This document shows, piece by piece, positions 14,601 through 22,760 of a DNA stretch of 64,000 bases. Position numbers and translations under genes: made by a program. The DNA lies in NCBI GenBank assembly GCA_964464035.1, contig CAYXEN010000001.1, positions 39,534 to 103,533 on the forward strand, in the 5' to 3' direction. The notes beneath the pieces are model-generated. The model did no database searches and had not been told where the DNA came from. It was given only the letters and a program-made list of their open reading frames with translations. Each line of letters begins with the position of its first letter. The first letter of the stretch is position 1. This stretch comes from CAYXEN01 sp964464035. Lineage in GTDB: Bacteria > Krumholzibacteriota > Krumholzibacteriia > WVZY01.

Positions 14601-14713
14601 CGTTACCTCCTGTTTTGCTTCGATGCAGACGTCCCTGCCCCGCCGGGTTCGTCCCTTTTCGATTCATCCACACGGCGCACGGCCGATGCGGTCCGCCCGC
14701 CGTGAGACGGTCC

Positions 14714-15205
14714 TCAGCTCTTGAGAATTTCATCTATGAGAGTGCTCTTCTTGCCGCCTTCGCGGGAAGCCCCGCACGTGTCGCATGTTTCGGGTTCCGT
14801 GACCTGTGGGCATGTAACGCAATTGTCCAACAGGTCTATCGAAGTCTCCAGCTGTTTCTTGAGGGAGTATAGAGCCTCGACAGTCTTCGTCACTTCTTCG
14901 TGCTTTGTCTTGAGAATGTCCAGGAGTTTCTTGGCTCCTTCCTTGCCCTCGCCGCTCTCGCGCCAGTTCGTGAGAATCCTCTTGATCTCCTGGAGCTTGA
15001 AACCGGCGATCTTCAGGCTCTCTATTATACTGAGCCGGCTGAGCGATCGAGTCGTGTAGATCCGCTGGCCGCCGGGGGAGCGTTCGGAGAATATGAGCTC
15101 GAGCTCCTCGTAATATCGGATGGTCCTGGTCGTGAGCCCGGTAAGCTTCGCCAGCTCTCCGATCCTGTATCGATCCGCTCCCGGTTCCGGGGTTCTCGTT
15201 TGCAA
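14714..15205 (-). CDS. MerR-family regulator with C-terminal double CxxC
   Basis: 163 residues from TTG 15205 (GGGAGG 9 nt upstream). Winged-helix HTH at residues 13-50 (YRIGELAKLTGLTTRTIRYY, RSPGGQRIYT), then a long dimerisation coiled coil (residues 85-125), then NCVTCPQVTEPETCDTC, a four-cysteine CxxC-x8-CxxC site that could hold zinc or an Fe-S cluster. It lies 113 nt upstream of nifU on the same strand, so it likely regulates itself and the nifUS genes in an IscR-like manner. That role is inferred; the effector is unknown. Confidence 0.85.
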   Translation of the reverse strand: MQTRTPEPGADRYRIGELAKLTGLTTRTIRYYEELELIFSERSPGGQRIYTTRSLSRLSIIESLKIAGFKLQEIKRILTNWRESGEGKEGAKKLLDILKTKHEEVTKTVEALYSLKKQLETSIDLLDNCVTCPQVTEPETCDTCGASREGGKKSTLIDEILKS

Positions 15206-15240
15206 GGCTCGGTTCCTCCCTCGGGAAGTTCACCACATAA

Positions 15241-15293
15241 TTGACGTTTACGTCAACTGTTGGTATCTTACACGAGGGAGGGCATTATGTCAA
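15241..15293 (-). promoter_or_regulatory. merR-nifUS promoter with MerR-type operator palindrome
   Basis: Minus strand: TTGACA (15293-15288), 17 nt, TAAGAT (15270-15265), a strong sigma-70 promoter. Just downstream of the expected start lies the perfect palindrome TTGACG-TTTA-CGTCAA (15241-15256), of the kind bound by MerR-family regulators such as LiuR. Its position over the early transcribed region suggests autorepression. Confidence 0.65.
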
Positions 15294-15437
15294 GCCTGTC
15301 CAGCGTATTTCAGGGGATTTTTTCTCCTGCTCGTGGTTCACCATCGATCGGGGAAAAAGGCTTTGCATCGGCCGGGAGGTTGATATAGACTTGAGAATGA
15401 CCTTAATATCCTATTATATAAGAAGTTAGGCGGCTAG

Positions 15438-15971
15438 ATGGGAAAAGACGAACGGATCGGCCTCATCATCGTGAACACCGGGGACGGTAAGGGCAAGACC
15501 ACGGCCGCTCTCGGCACTGCACTGAGGGCCGTGGGGGGCGGCTTCAAGGTGCTCGTGATCCAGTTCATCAAGGGCTCCTGGGATTACGGAGAGCTCCACG
15601 CCGCCCGGCGCCTGGCGCCGGAGCTCGAGATCGTCCAGATGGGGGAGGGGTTCACGTGGGAGACGAAGGACCGCGAGCGCGACACCGAGGTGGCGCGGAA
15701 GGCGTGGGATTTCTGCAAGGCGAAGATAAGGGCGAACGAGCACGACATACTCGTCTTCGACGAGATCAACAACGCTATCGATTACGGATATTTGGATGCA
15801 GGCGAGGTGGTGGAGGCCGTCAAAGGAAAGCCTCCTGAGATGCACATCATCCTCACCGGGCGAAATGCTCCCCAGGAGCTGATCGATGCGGCGGATCTCG
15901 TGACCGAGATGAAGGAGATAAAGCATCCTTTCAAGAAGGGGATAATCGCTCAGAAGGGGATCGAGTTCTGA
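15438..15971 (+). CDS. cobO: cob(I)yrinic acid a,c-diamide adenosyltransferase (CobO/BtuR)
   Basis: 177 residues. Transfers the adenosyl group from ATP to cob(I)alamin or its precursors. P-loop GDGKGKTT (15-22), VIQFIKGSWDYGE, the Walker B-like DILVFDEINNAIDYGYL and LTGRNAPQELIDAADLVTEM are family hallmarks. The last residues (GIIAQKGIEF) match the CobA/CobO C-terminus. No other cobalamin genes and no cobalamin riboswitch are visible, which favours a salvage role. Confidence 0.93.
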   Translation: MGKDERIGLIIVNTGDGKGKTTAALGTALRAVGGGFKVLVIQFIKGSWDYGELHAARRLAPELEIVQMGEGFTWETKDRERDTEVARKAWDFCKAKIRANEHDILVFDEINNAIDYGYLDAGEVVEAVKGKPPEMHIILTGRNAPQELIDAADLVTEMKEIKHPFKKGIIAQKGIEF

Positions 15972-15989
15972 TCGAGCGCCGCTTCGGAG

Positions 15990-16169
15990 CTAGAAGAGCG
16001 CATAGATGAACGGGGCGAGCGCGGAGCCTTCGGTGAATATTATGAGAAGGCTCAACAGGAGCAGGAACGCGAGCATCGGGGCGAGCCACCATTTCTTGCG
16101 TACGCGCATGAACGCCCATAGTTCGCCGAAGATGGACAGCTTTTCCTTGATTCCCTTGAAGAACTTCAT
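15990..16169 (-). CDS. DUF5989-family small membrane protein
   Basis: 59 residues. An amphipathic N-terminus (MKFFKGIKEKLSIFGELWAF) with the family's E-L-W-x-F and VRKKWWLAP blocks leads into one membrane helix (MLAFLLLLSLLIIF) and the conserved end EGSALAPFIYALF. These motifs match DUF5989 proteins, which often sit beside SxtJ/carbamoyltransferase-type genes in exopolysaccharide or toxin loci; no such neighbours are present here. AGGGAG is 10 nt before ATG 16169. A TATAAT (16255-16250, minus) may be its promoter. Function unknown. Confidence 0.75.
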   Translation of the reverse strand: MKFFKGIKEKLSIFGELWAFMRVRKKWWLAPMLAFLLLLSLLIIFTEGSALAPFIYALF

Positions 16170-16382
16170 GTTGCTCGTTGCTCCCTGGCGTTTACCGTGA
16201 TACCGAGTCTATGCATTTTCCTATACAAGAAACATACCAGGGAATTACTATTATACAGGGTAACACCTTCGGATTCCATCAGATCTTCACCGGGGCGCTC
16301 CGGAAGGAGCCTCGGCGGATTCCCAGTCGAGGCTGCAGGCGGACCACCCGATAGGATGTTCGAGAAAGAGGAAGCATAATCC

Positions 16383-17174
16383 ATGAATCTCGGCTTGAAT
16401 GGCAAGGTCGCAGCGGTATCGGCGGCGAGCCAGGGGCTCGGCTTCGCGGCGGCCCTGGAACTGGCCCGGGAAGGCGCGCGCCTGGGCATTTGCTCGCGTG
16501 ATGAGCAAAGGATCGCTGCCGCCGCCAGAAAGATCAGGAGCGAGACGGGCGCCGATGTCATTGAATTCGTGATCGATGTCTCGAACGCGGAAGCCGCCGC
16601 TTCATTCGTGGACGACGTCGCCGGGAAATTCGGCCGCCTCGATATCCTCGTGACCAACGCGGGCGGCCCGCCGCCCGGCGGCATCGCCGACCTGGACGTC
16701 GAGAAGATCAAGAAGGGATTCGATCTCACGCTCTTGAGCGCAGTGTCGATGATGAAAGCGGCCGTCCCTCACATGAAGAAGAACCGCTGGGGGCGCATCG
16801 TCAATATCGTCTCCATCACCGTCAAGCAACCCGAGATCAACCTGCTCCTCTCCAACACTATGCGCACCGGGATAGTCGGGTTCGCCAAGTCGATCTCGCT
16901 CGAGCTGGCAAGGGACAACATCCTCGTGAACAACGTCGCCCCGGGCTACACGAGGACCGAGCGCCTGGTGGAGCTCGCGGAGGATCTCGCAGAACGCCGG
17001 GGCGTCTCCGCGGACGAGGTCTTCGGCGAATGGGAGCGGAGGATCCCGATGGGAAGACTTGGAAAACCGGAGGAACTCGCCAGGGTGATCGCTTTTCTCG
17101 CAAGCGAAGCGGCGAGCTACGTCACCGGGACGACAATCCAGGTGGACGGCGGATTCGTGCAGGGGATTTTGTGA
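16383..17174 (+). CDS. short-chain dehydrogenase/reductase, atypical active site
   Basis: 263 residues, Rossmann fold. Cofactor loop SAASQGLG replaces TGxxxGxG; LVTNAGGPPPGG is the NNAG-type motif; the C-terminal YVTGTTIQVDGGF is standard. Catalytic Ser is present (VNIVSI), but the YxxxK motif is replaced by SNTMR, so both the catalytic Tyr and Lys are missing. This Ser/Arg variant exists in a subgroup of SDRs annotated as 3-oxoacyl-ACP reductase-like. Preceded by AGAGGAAG. The 182-nt region to the divergent DUF5989 gene holds only promoter-like sequence. Confidence 0.8.
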   Translation: MNLGLNGKVAAVSAASQGLGFAAALELAREGARLGICSRDEQRIAAAARKIRSETGADVIEFVIDVSNAEAAASFVDDVAGKFGRLDILVTNAGGPPPGGIADLDVEKIKKGFDLTLLSAVSMMKAAVPHMKKNRWGRIVNIVSITVKQPEINLLLSNTMRTGIVGFAKSISLELARDNILVNNVAPGYTRTERLVELAEDLAERRGVSADEVFGEWERRIPMGRLGKPEELARVIAFLASEAASYVTGTTIQVDGGFVQGIL

Positions 17175-17205
17175 TCGCGGCGGAGGGAACTGCTGAAGCA
17201 TCGGC

Positions 17206-20200
17206 TCATCTGAGCAGAACGATTTTTTTCATGTCGCTGAAATCACCGGCGACGAGCCTGCAGAAATAAACCCCGCTCGATACAGGCTCTCCCGCCTCGT
17301 TTAGCCCCTTCCATTTCACGTCTCTGTGCATGCCTGCATCTCTCGTTTCGTTCAATAGTGTTCGCACCAGGCGGCCGGAGACCTCGTAGATTCTGATGCC
17401 GACATGCGAGCGTTCCTCGAGTGAAAAAGCTATCGTGGTGACGGGGTTGAACGGGTTGGGATAGTTTTGAAGGAGCCGGTTATCGAATGTCGGCGTGTCG
17501 AGCTCTCCTATAGAAGTTGGGAGGACCGCAAACCACGCCAGGATGTGGTAGAGGTGATCGACCCTGTCCGGGGGATAGGCTACACGGTCGTCGCGGATGA
17601 AGTGGTAGCTGAATCCTTCGAGCACTACTTTGGCGGTCATCGCCTGCGAGTTTACAGTGGATTGACTGATCACGGCTCCGTGCGCGGAGTTGCCCGAGTA
17701 GGCCATCTGGAGTTCGGCGTTTCCCGTGGGGGTGAGGACGTCGAATTTCTGGATGCCCCCCGGACATCCGCCGTAGGCGATGATGGTGTCGGGCCCTGCC
17801 GCGTGCGCAAAAAACGTCCCCGGCGTCATGGCCGTGACCAGGGGTGATACCGGTTCGCCCGCCGCGACGTGGTCGGATCTCACCAGGTTGTAGTTTATGT
17901 AACTGAGAAGGGGCGAGCTCCTTCCTTTCATCTCGTTAGCTATGGCGTCACCGGTTATGTATAACCCCGGATCGGATGCGGAGGTTTGGTCGAGGAAAGA
18001 GCAGAGAAGCTGCGCATCCCGTGATTTCTCGGGGTATGAACCATCCCCTATGGTGCCGTATGCGAGGTCGCCGGAATTCCATATTATTGCTTTATAGACA
18101 TCGACAATCTGGTTTGCTGTGGCCCGGGCGCCGAGGCCGTTGCCGACGAGTGAAGCGGGTGCGCGCACGTCGAAGCGATCCACTTCGAGCCCGAGGATTT
18201 GGAAAGCCGTATCGAAATAGGGCTGCGCGCCACGCATGTCGAAGTCATCCACGTAGAGCACCTCGGCATCGCCGGTGGGCAGGCACTGCGCTTCCATCGG
18301 CTGGGTTTGAACTTCGGCCTCGGATGTCACCGTTCCTGTAAACCGGCTCCAGTATGTGGTCCGCCCGCCGGGATCAGTCGCGGAGAAGTAGAAGTCGACG
18401 CGATCGGGCGGGGCGAAGAGATTGTCGTTCAGATCGAAACAGAATTCGTTCGGAACCGGAGTCGTCATGCCGGCATCGGAGTATGACGTGTCCATCCTGA
18501 ACTTGTAGAATCCCGCGGCGTCCGGGCCCGAGACGAGCGGGAACCTCGCGGTGGCGTCGGACATGGATGCACCGCTCTCTTGTCCGGTGGAGCGCACGTG
18601 GGCGTAGACGGCGGCCCCGCCGTACGTGGGGTCGGAACCCAACCCGACGTTGAGCTCGCTGACGGTGACGACGACGGAATCTCCGGGCCGAATGTCGGGT
18701 GATATGCTGGATGCTATGTCATCGGCCATATCCATGCGAACGGTGCCGGTAATCGTTCCATCCGACGGAAAATTGTCCTGGAACAGATTCGCCTCTTCGA
18801 CGCTCCATACGGGTCCGTTCATATCGATGCGGTATAGTTTCACGTGATCGAAGAGCGGTGCTTGGGTGTGGCATCCGATTTCGGAATAATAACCGCACCA
18901 GTATTCACACATGTCCCAGCATCCGAGGGCCAGTTGGACATGCGTCGCCCCCGGCTCTATGAGGTCGGCGATCTCCTGTTTCACATTGAGCCAGTCGCGT
19001 TGGGGACCGTAATAGACGAAATTCCTGTCCATCCAGGGCCCCGGGCAGTCGTCCGCGCCGGCTTTCGATCGGACATGGAATACGTAGAAGACGAGGTTGT
19101 CCAGAGGAAGGTCCCGGTAGACCCGGAAATCGAATACGGCGCTCGAAGCGGTCGGCGGCACTGTTCCTCCCGGGTTCCATTCAATCCACGGCGACCAGAT
19201 CTCATTCGTGCAGTAGAGAGTCAAGTATGAAGGGGTTCCATATTTACCGAATTTCTTGGAATAAGGAACGACAGGTTGTTCCGGGTGAGTTATGGGAGGA
19301 CACCATATATAGTAATAAGTGGATCCCTTGAAGAAGCCCCACAAGAAAGAGATGTCTCGGGTACACTCGTCGTCCTGCGCTACGTTCATTCCCGGGAAGA
19401 GATCGGAATAATCGCCGAAGCTCGGACCCGCAAGGGCGCTCCATTTTCCGTCAAGGGTTCTTCGTGCGCCTATGGGCGCGTTTTCGAAATCCTGGAAGTA
19501 TATTATTCCGGTTGAATCGACTATAGCCAGGCTGTCGATGATGACGGCGCCGTCGCTGTCATAAAGGCAATCCTCGTCGGACCATGCCCCGTCCGAAATG
19601 AACATGAAACGGAGCTCGAGATCGCCGCCGATAGCGTTGGAGTTTATCGTATATGTTTCGGACGCCTCGCCCGTTCCGTCGTAGTATCCGACGCCGTTTA
19701 CATTGACCTGCCGCCAGGTGCCGTTCGTGCCCAGGTAGTTCACATAAACGAAGTCGTAATTCGGCTCAGTGTCCCAGCGTATCTCGTAGGATATGGATAC
19801 GTCTCCCAGCACGGGAAAGGACCCGGACTCGAAGCTCTGCATCCACGAATTCCCGTAGCCGGGGAGGCAACTATAGGAGCAAAGAGGCTCGTTTGCAGTC
19901 GACCCGGCTCCGCACCAGAGGCTTTTCTGTCCCTGCAGCGGCGTGAGGCGGCCGAAGTCGCCCCCGTTCAAACCGGCGAAGTCGTCGACGTGGAAGAAAG
20001 TGTTGATCTGGGCGGTCAAATCGACGCTGGTCCACCCCTGGTAATCCGGGTTCCAATTGGTGTTGAATTCGAACTCGGCGAGGAGGTAGGTATCGGCCTG
20101 GGTGGAAGTAAAGAGATCGATCCTGTTCTCGAAGGGCAAGTCGTTCTTGTCGTTGTGTATCTGGATGTTTCTGGCCGTTCGCTGGAGTCTCTTGGTTCCC

Positions 20201-20301
20201 GGGAGGTTGGATCTCTTGCCTTGGGAACGGGCGTGGGATTCAAGCGGCGGAAGGATCAGGATGATCAGGAGCCAAATCGGGGGCCGCAGGTTCTTCTTCA
20301 A
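17206..20301 (-). CDS. large secreted protein with C-terminal sorting (FlgD/T9SS-like) domain
   Basis: About 1031 residues. I place the start at TTG 20301 (GGGAGG 8 nt upstream), which gives a clean signal peptide KKNLRPPIWLLIILILPP; a GTG three codons earlier lies inside the ribosome site. The middle shows jelly-roll-like carbohydrate/immune-type modules (repeated DSLAIVDSTGIIYFQDFEN and FDHVKLYRID segments) and a region with VLYVDDFDMRGAQPYFDTAF. The C-terminus has NYPNPFNPVTTIAFSL, YEVSGRLVRTLL and SGVYFCRLVAG, the FlgD-like/type IX secretion sorting domain of FCB-group bacteria. No catalytic motif recognised. Likely surface-exposed. Confidence 0.75.
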   Translation of the reverse strand: MKKNLRPPIWLLIILILPPLESHARSQGKRSNLPGTKRLQRTARNIQIHNDKNDLPFENRIDLFTSTQADTYLLAEFEFNTNWNPDYQGWTSVDLTAQINTFFHVDDFAGLNGGDFGRLTPLQGQKSLWCGAGSTANEPLCSYSCLPGYGNSWMQSFESGSFPVLGDVSISYEIRWDTEPNYDFVYVNYLGTNGTWRQVNVNGVGYYDGTGEASETYTINSNAIGGDLELRFMFISDGAWSDEDCLYDSDGAVIIDSLAIVDSTGIIYFQDFENAPIGARRTLDGKWSALAGPSFGDYSDLFPGMNVAQDDECTRDISFLWGFFKGSTYYYIWCPPITHPEQPVVPYSKKFGKYGTPSYLTLYCTNEIWSPWIEWNPGGTVPPTASSAVFDFRVYRDLPLDNLVFYVFHVRSKAGADDCPGPWMDRNFVYYGPQRDWLNVKQEIADLIEPGATHVQLALGCWDMCEYWCGYYSEIGCHTQAPLFDHVKLYRIDMNGPVWSVEEANLFQDNFPSDGTITGTVRMDMADDIASSISPDIRPGDSVVVTVSELNVGLGSDPTYGGAAVYAHVRSTGQESGASMSDATARFPLVSGPDAAGFYKFRMDTSYSDAGMTTPVPNEFCFDLNDNLFAPPDRVDFYFSATDPGGRTTYWSRFTGTVTSEAEVQTQPMEAQCLPTGDAEVLYVDDFDMRGAQPYFDTAFQILGLEVDRFDVRAPASLVGNGLGARATANQIVDVYKAIIWNSGDLAYGTIGDGSYPEKSRDAQLLCSFLDQTSASDPGLYITGDAIANEMKGRSSPLLSYINYNLVRSDHVAAGEPVSPLVTAMTPGTFFAHAAGPDTIIAYGGCPGGIQKFDVLTPTGNAELQMAYSGNSAHGAVISQSTVNSQAMTAKVVLEGFSYHFIRDDRVAYPPDRVDHLYHILAWFAVLPTSIGELDTPTFDNRLLQNYPNPFNPVTTIAFSLEERSHVGIRIYEVSGRLVRTLLNETRDAGMHRDVKWKGLNEAGEPVSSGVYFCRLVAGDFSDMKKIVLLR

Positions 20302-20363
20302 GATCGACACCTCCCATCGACGTTCGAGGTGCGATGTGTTTGCGTGTTCTTTGCTTGCCGTAG

Positions 20364-20392
20364 ATTATATCGCCATTGCCGTCCTATTTCAA
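20364..20392 (-). promoter_or_regulatory. sigma-70 promoter of the large secreted protein gene
   Basis: Minus strand TTGAAA (20392-20387), 17 nt, TATAAT (20369-20364), about 60 nt before the TTG start. Confidence 0.6.
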
Positions 20393-20429
20393 TCCTTAAG
20401 TTGTTAAGGTGGGTGGGATCGCAACGAAG

Positions 20430-21104
20430 CTAGTTCCCCTTGAAGCTATTTCTTCTGTAATATAATTCGGGTATCATTCGAAATTCTATAGACCTCCCTT
20501 TCCATTCGATCTTCATGCGGTCTCTTAGCAAGAGTGTTGGTTTCGGCATATGAGTCCGATCGAAGTGAATGATTCGCCCTTCCTCATAGAGGTTGCCAAG
20601 GATTTCTTTCATGCCTCTTCTCAGGTCCCCATAGGTGCCTTTGTCTTTTATCACGTTTGCATCGAGAGGAGTAACGAGGACGAGATCTTTCCCCACCTCG
20701 CCGTTTTCCACGTAGGGACGATAGCGTTCCCTCGTCGGAGGAACGAACGCAAACCACCATGCATGGTGGCTTTTTGCTCCTTCGCCTTCCTCCTCGGCTT
20801 CAAAGCCAAGAAATAATCCATGGCTGCATATTATCAGTCGTTGAATCGGTACGGGGGCCAGGCTGAACAGGGAACACGGAACATTCATTGTATCGGGCGC
20901 GAGCGCCCAATCGTTTGAGATCTCCGGACACGGGCATGGAGCTTGTTTGTCATGCAGGGCCTGTAGAGAATCCGATGATGTTGTGTTTGATGGATCGATC
21001 GCCCATGTGGGACTTGTTTCAGCGCGGGCGTAGGGTGCGCGAGCTGGTAGAGATGTGGTGAGAAAGAGAGACACGCTGAGTACAGACAACCATCTTGAGT
21101 GCAT
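20430..21104 (-). CDS. hypothetical secreted protein
   Basis: 224 residues, ATG 21104 with GGAGGTG 5 nt upstream. N-terminal signal peptide (HSRWLSVLSVSLFLTTSLPARA). The body has no recognised domain; a PCPCPE segment, a GLFLGFEAEEEGEGAKSHHAWWF segment and many charged residues are visible. Base composition is lower in G+C than the flanking core genes, as in the cluster up to 27 kb. It is the last gene of the same-strand secreted-protein cluster. A 13-bp palindrome TATCGTAACGATA (21126-21138) lies in its upstream region and could be an operator. Confidence 0.6.
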   Translation of the reverse strand: MHSRWLSVLSVSLFLTTSLPARAPYARAETSPTWAIDPSNTTSSDSLQALHDKQAPCPCPEISNDWALAPDTMNVPCSLFSLAPVPIQRLIICSHGLFLGFEAEEEGEGAKSHHAWWFAFVPPTRERYRPYVENGEVGKDLVLVTPLDANVIKDKGTYGDLRRGMKEILGNLYEEGRIIHFDRTHMPKPTLLLRDRMKIEWKGRSIEFRMIPELYYRRNSFKGN

Positions 21105-21204
21105 GATTCACCTCCAATGTGTGGTTATCGTAACGATATCATTTCTTGACTATGTTCTTTTTCCCAAAGTCTAGCCGATAGAGAGTTTCCGCCTAAGGGC
21201 TGCT

Positions 21205-21270
21205 GAAGATCCTTGGAATCCAAGCCGTTGCCGTTCTTATCCCATGTGGGGGAATGGCTGGGGCTACACT
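21205..21270 (-). pseudogene. remnant of the NlpC/P60-like gene (N-terminal segment)
   Basis: The DNA is nearly identical over about 55 nt to 24665-24720 inside the intact gene at 23867-24910. Translated on the minus strand it reads SHSPTWDKNGNGLD, against SHSPTWDKSGNGLD in the intact copy. A stop lies just before it and the rest of the gene is missing, so it is a decayed piece left by a cassette duplication. Confidence 0.65.
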
Positions 21271-21341
21271 ACATGCAATTGGCTCCAGAGAGTTCCGGAC
21301 AGCACATGACGCTCGCCTTGCTGCTGCCTGACATCAACATG

Positions 21342-22355
21342 CTATGGGCACCAACGCGTAATGGTGACGCCGCCAGAGCATGTTTTCATATGATAGAAGC
21401 AGCCGTTAGGACCGAATCGGCATTCTACTGCAGCGCGCGGAGGATCTGTAGCAAATCCTTGGCATGAACCTACCACGATACGCTGCTCTATTACACCTAT
21501 AGGCGTTGCATTTGCATTATAGACTTGCAAGAATGTAGTTATAACATCACCAACTTTCGTGATTTTGTACGCATCTGAACTACTGACATATCGGGTGAAG
21601 AGGCTCCCATCCCTAGCTATCCAATTGGTGTTGATTCCGTCCATCCTTTTGATCAACCCTCCGGATTCACCGAGTAGCTCTACAGATTCATCCGGCCGGA
21701 TTGTACGAAACCAGCCCCGACCGAAAGGAACTGCATCCATAACGGATGACTGCTCGTTTGCGGCAACCCACTTGCCGTTTCTCAACAAGGGATAGAAGTT
21801 CTCAAACATGGCCCCAAAACCCAATTCATCCCCATGAACCATGAGCATAGCAAAGTCGCAAGGTCCGAGAACCTCACCAGGCGTATTGATACTCTGCGAA
21901 ACGCTATCAGGAATGATATAATGAGCCTTTAGTTCCCCAGTGTCCGCCGAGTAGGCCAGGAGTTGGTATGCTGTGTATCTCTCCCTCAAATGCTGCTTGA
22001 TAGGGCGGATGGCGCAAAATGCCAGAAGATAGATCGTCCCCTTGATGACAATCATGTCCGAGTAAACTCTGGATACGCTTGGGCGAAAGACTGCGGTATC
22101 GGGCCAAGTGACGTGTAGGGCTTTCTTGAAACGCCCATCGTAATCGAAGACTTTTATCTCATCTCTCATGCCATCCATTATGAATATTCCCTCTGGGGCA
22201 GGGCAAAAACCTTTGATCTGCGCGTAGCTAAAAAGGGAATCCGCATCACCATAGCCAGCCTTCACCACTATCTCTTCTCTCCAAGTGGCTACATCTCCGA
22301 TCGCCCAACTGGTCACCAAGGTTAAAAGGATTGCAACACCTGCTATGGTTTTCAT
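21342..22355 (-). CDS. secreted beta-propeller-like protein, paralogue B
   Basis: 337 residues, ATG 22355 with GGAGGAAC upstream. Signal peptide (MKTIAGVAILLTLVTSWAIG), then WREEIVVKAGYGDADSLFSY, a blade IMDGMRDEIKVFDYDGRFKKALHVTWPDT and a C-terminal FGPNGCFYHMKTCSGGVTITRWCP. It aligns along its length with paralogue A (22761-23789), including the C-terminal RFGP-x-G and RWCP. No enzyme motif. The six-bladed propeller assignment follows from the DEIKVF-YDG blade pattern and is less certain than for the gene at 2655. Confidence 0.65.
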   Translation of the reverse strand: MKTIAGVAILLTLVTSWAIGDVATWREEIVVKAGYGDADSLFSYAQIKGFCPAPEGIFIMDGMRDEIKVFDYDGRFKKALHVTWPDTAVFRPSVSRVYSDMIVIKGTIYLLAFCAIRPIKQHLRERYTAYQLLAYSADTGELKAHYIIPDSVSQSINTPGEVLGPCDFAMLMVHGDELGFGAMFENFYPLLRNGKWVAANEQSSVMDAVPFGRGWFRTIRPDESVELLGESGGLIKRMDGINTNWIARDGSLFTRYVSSSDAYKITKVGDVITTFLQVYNANATPIGVIEQRIVVGSCQGFATDPPRAAVECRFGPNGCFYHMKTCSGGVTITRWCP

Positions 22356-22393
22356 CTTGTTCCTCCTTTTGATACTATCATATCGGCTTTGAG

Positions 22394-22744
22394 CTATTCC
22401 CTTTTGATTCTATGCATTGATGTTATCGATGAAGGGGCCCCCACGCAGACGCGGCGCTTTTCTATGGTGCGCCCTGATAACTCTCGCTCTATCAATCTAT
22501 AGTAAACAATTCCACCTGAGTACGAGGTGTCCAAAGCCACGTAGGAAGCTCCCTCGCGGGGGGATCCCTTGGCTCTTATCCATGCCGTAATCGGCTCCCA
22601 GGGTCCAGAGGGAGATAGTGAACGCTCGATACGAAAAGCCCATGTGCCTCGTTCGAGCACCGTTTCCCGCTCAAGGGTCAGGCGCCCGTTTTCTACAAGC
22701 GGCTTGAAATACTCAATGCTAGCTGCAGGAAAGTATCCCCTTTT
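22394..22744 (-). pseudogene. truncated C-terminal copy of the NlpC/P60-like protein
   Basis: On the minus strand the frame after an in-frame TAA (22747-22745) reads PAASIEYFKPLVENGRLTL, then GTWAFRIERSLSPSGPWEP and YYRLIERELSGRTIEKR. This aligns with the last 120 residues of the intact gene at 23867-24910 (PAACLEYFKPFLEGNRLSL, NTWAFRIEQSSHPRGPWKS, YYRLIERELSGRTIIMR). The signal peptide and catalytic half are gone. An inner ATG at 22660 could still make an 88-residue piece, but it would lack a signal peptide. Confidence 0.7.
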
Positions 22745-22760
22745 TTATGAGCTACACTAA

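Noticed and set aside
15257..15437. Possible cobalamin riboswitch before cobO
   Set aside because: The region is too short and has none of the conserved core; only promoter-like A+T-rich sequence is seen.
16197..16379. 60-residue plus-strand frame before the SDR gene
   Set aside because: No ribosome site, composition like non-coding DNA, and it overlaps the likely promoter of the DUF5989 gene.
17196..17230. GCTC/GAGC hairpin near a T-run as terminator of the SDR gene
   Set aside because: The stem is only 4 bp and the T-run is separated by 8 nt and inside the coding end of the convergent gene.
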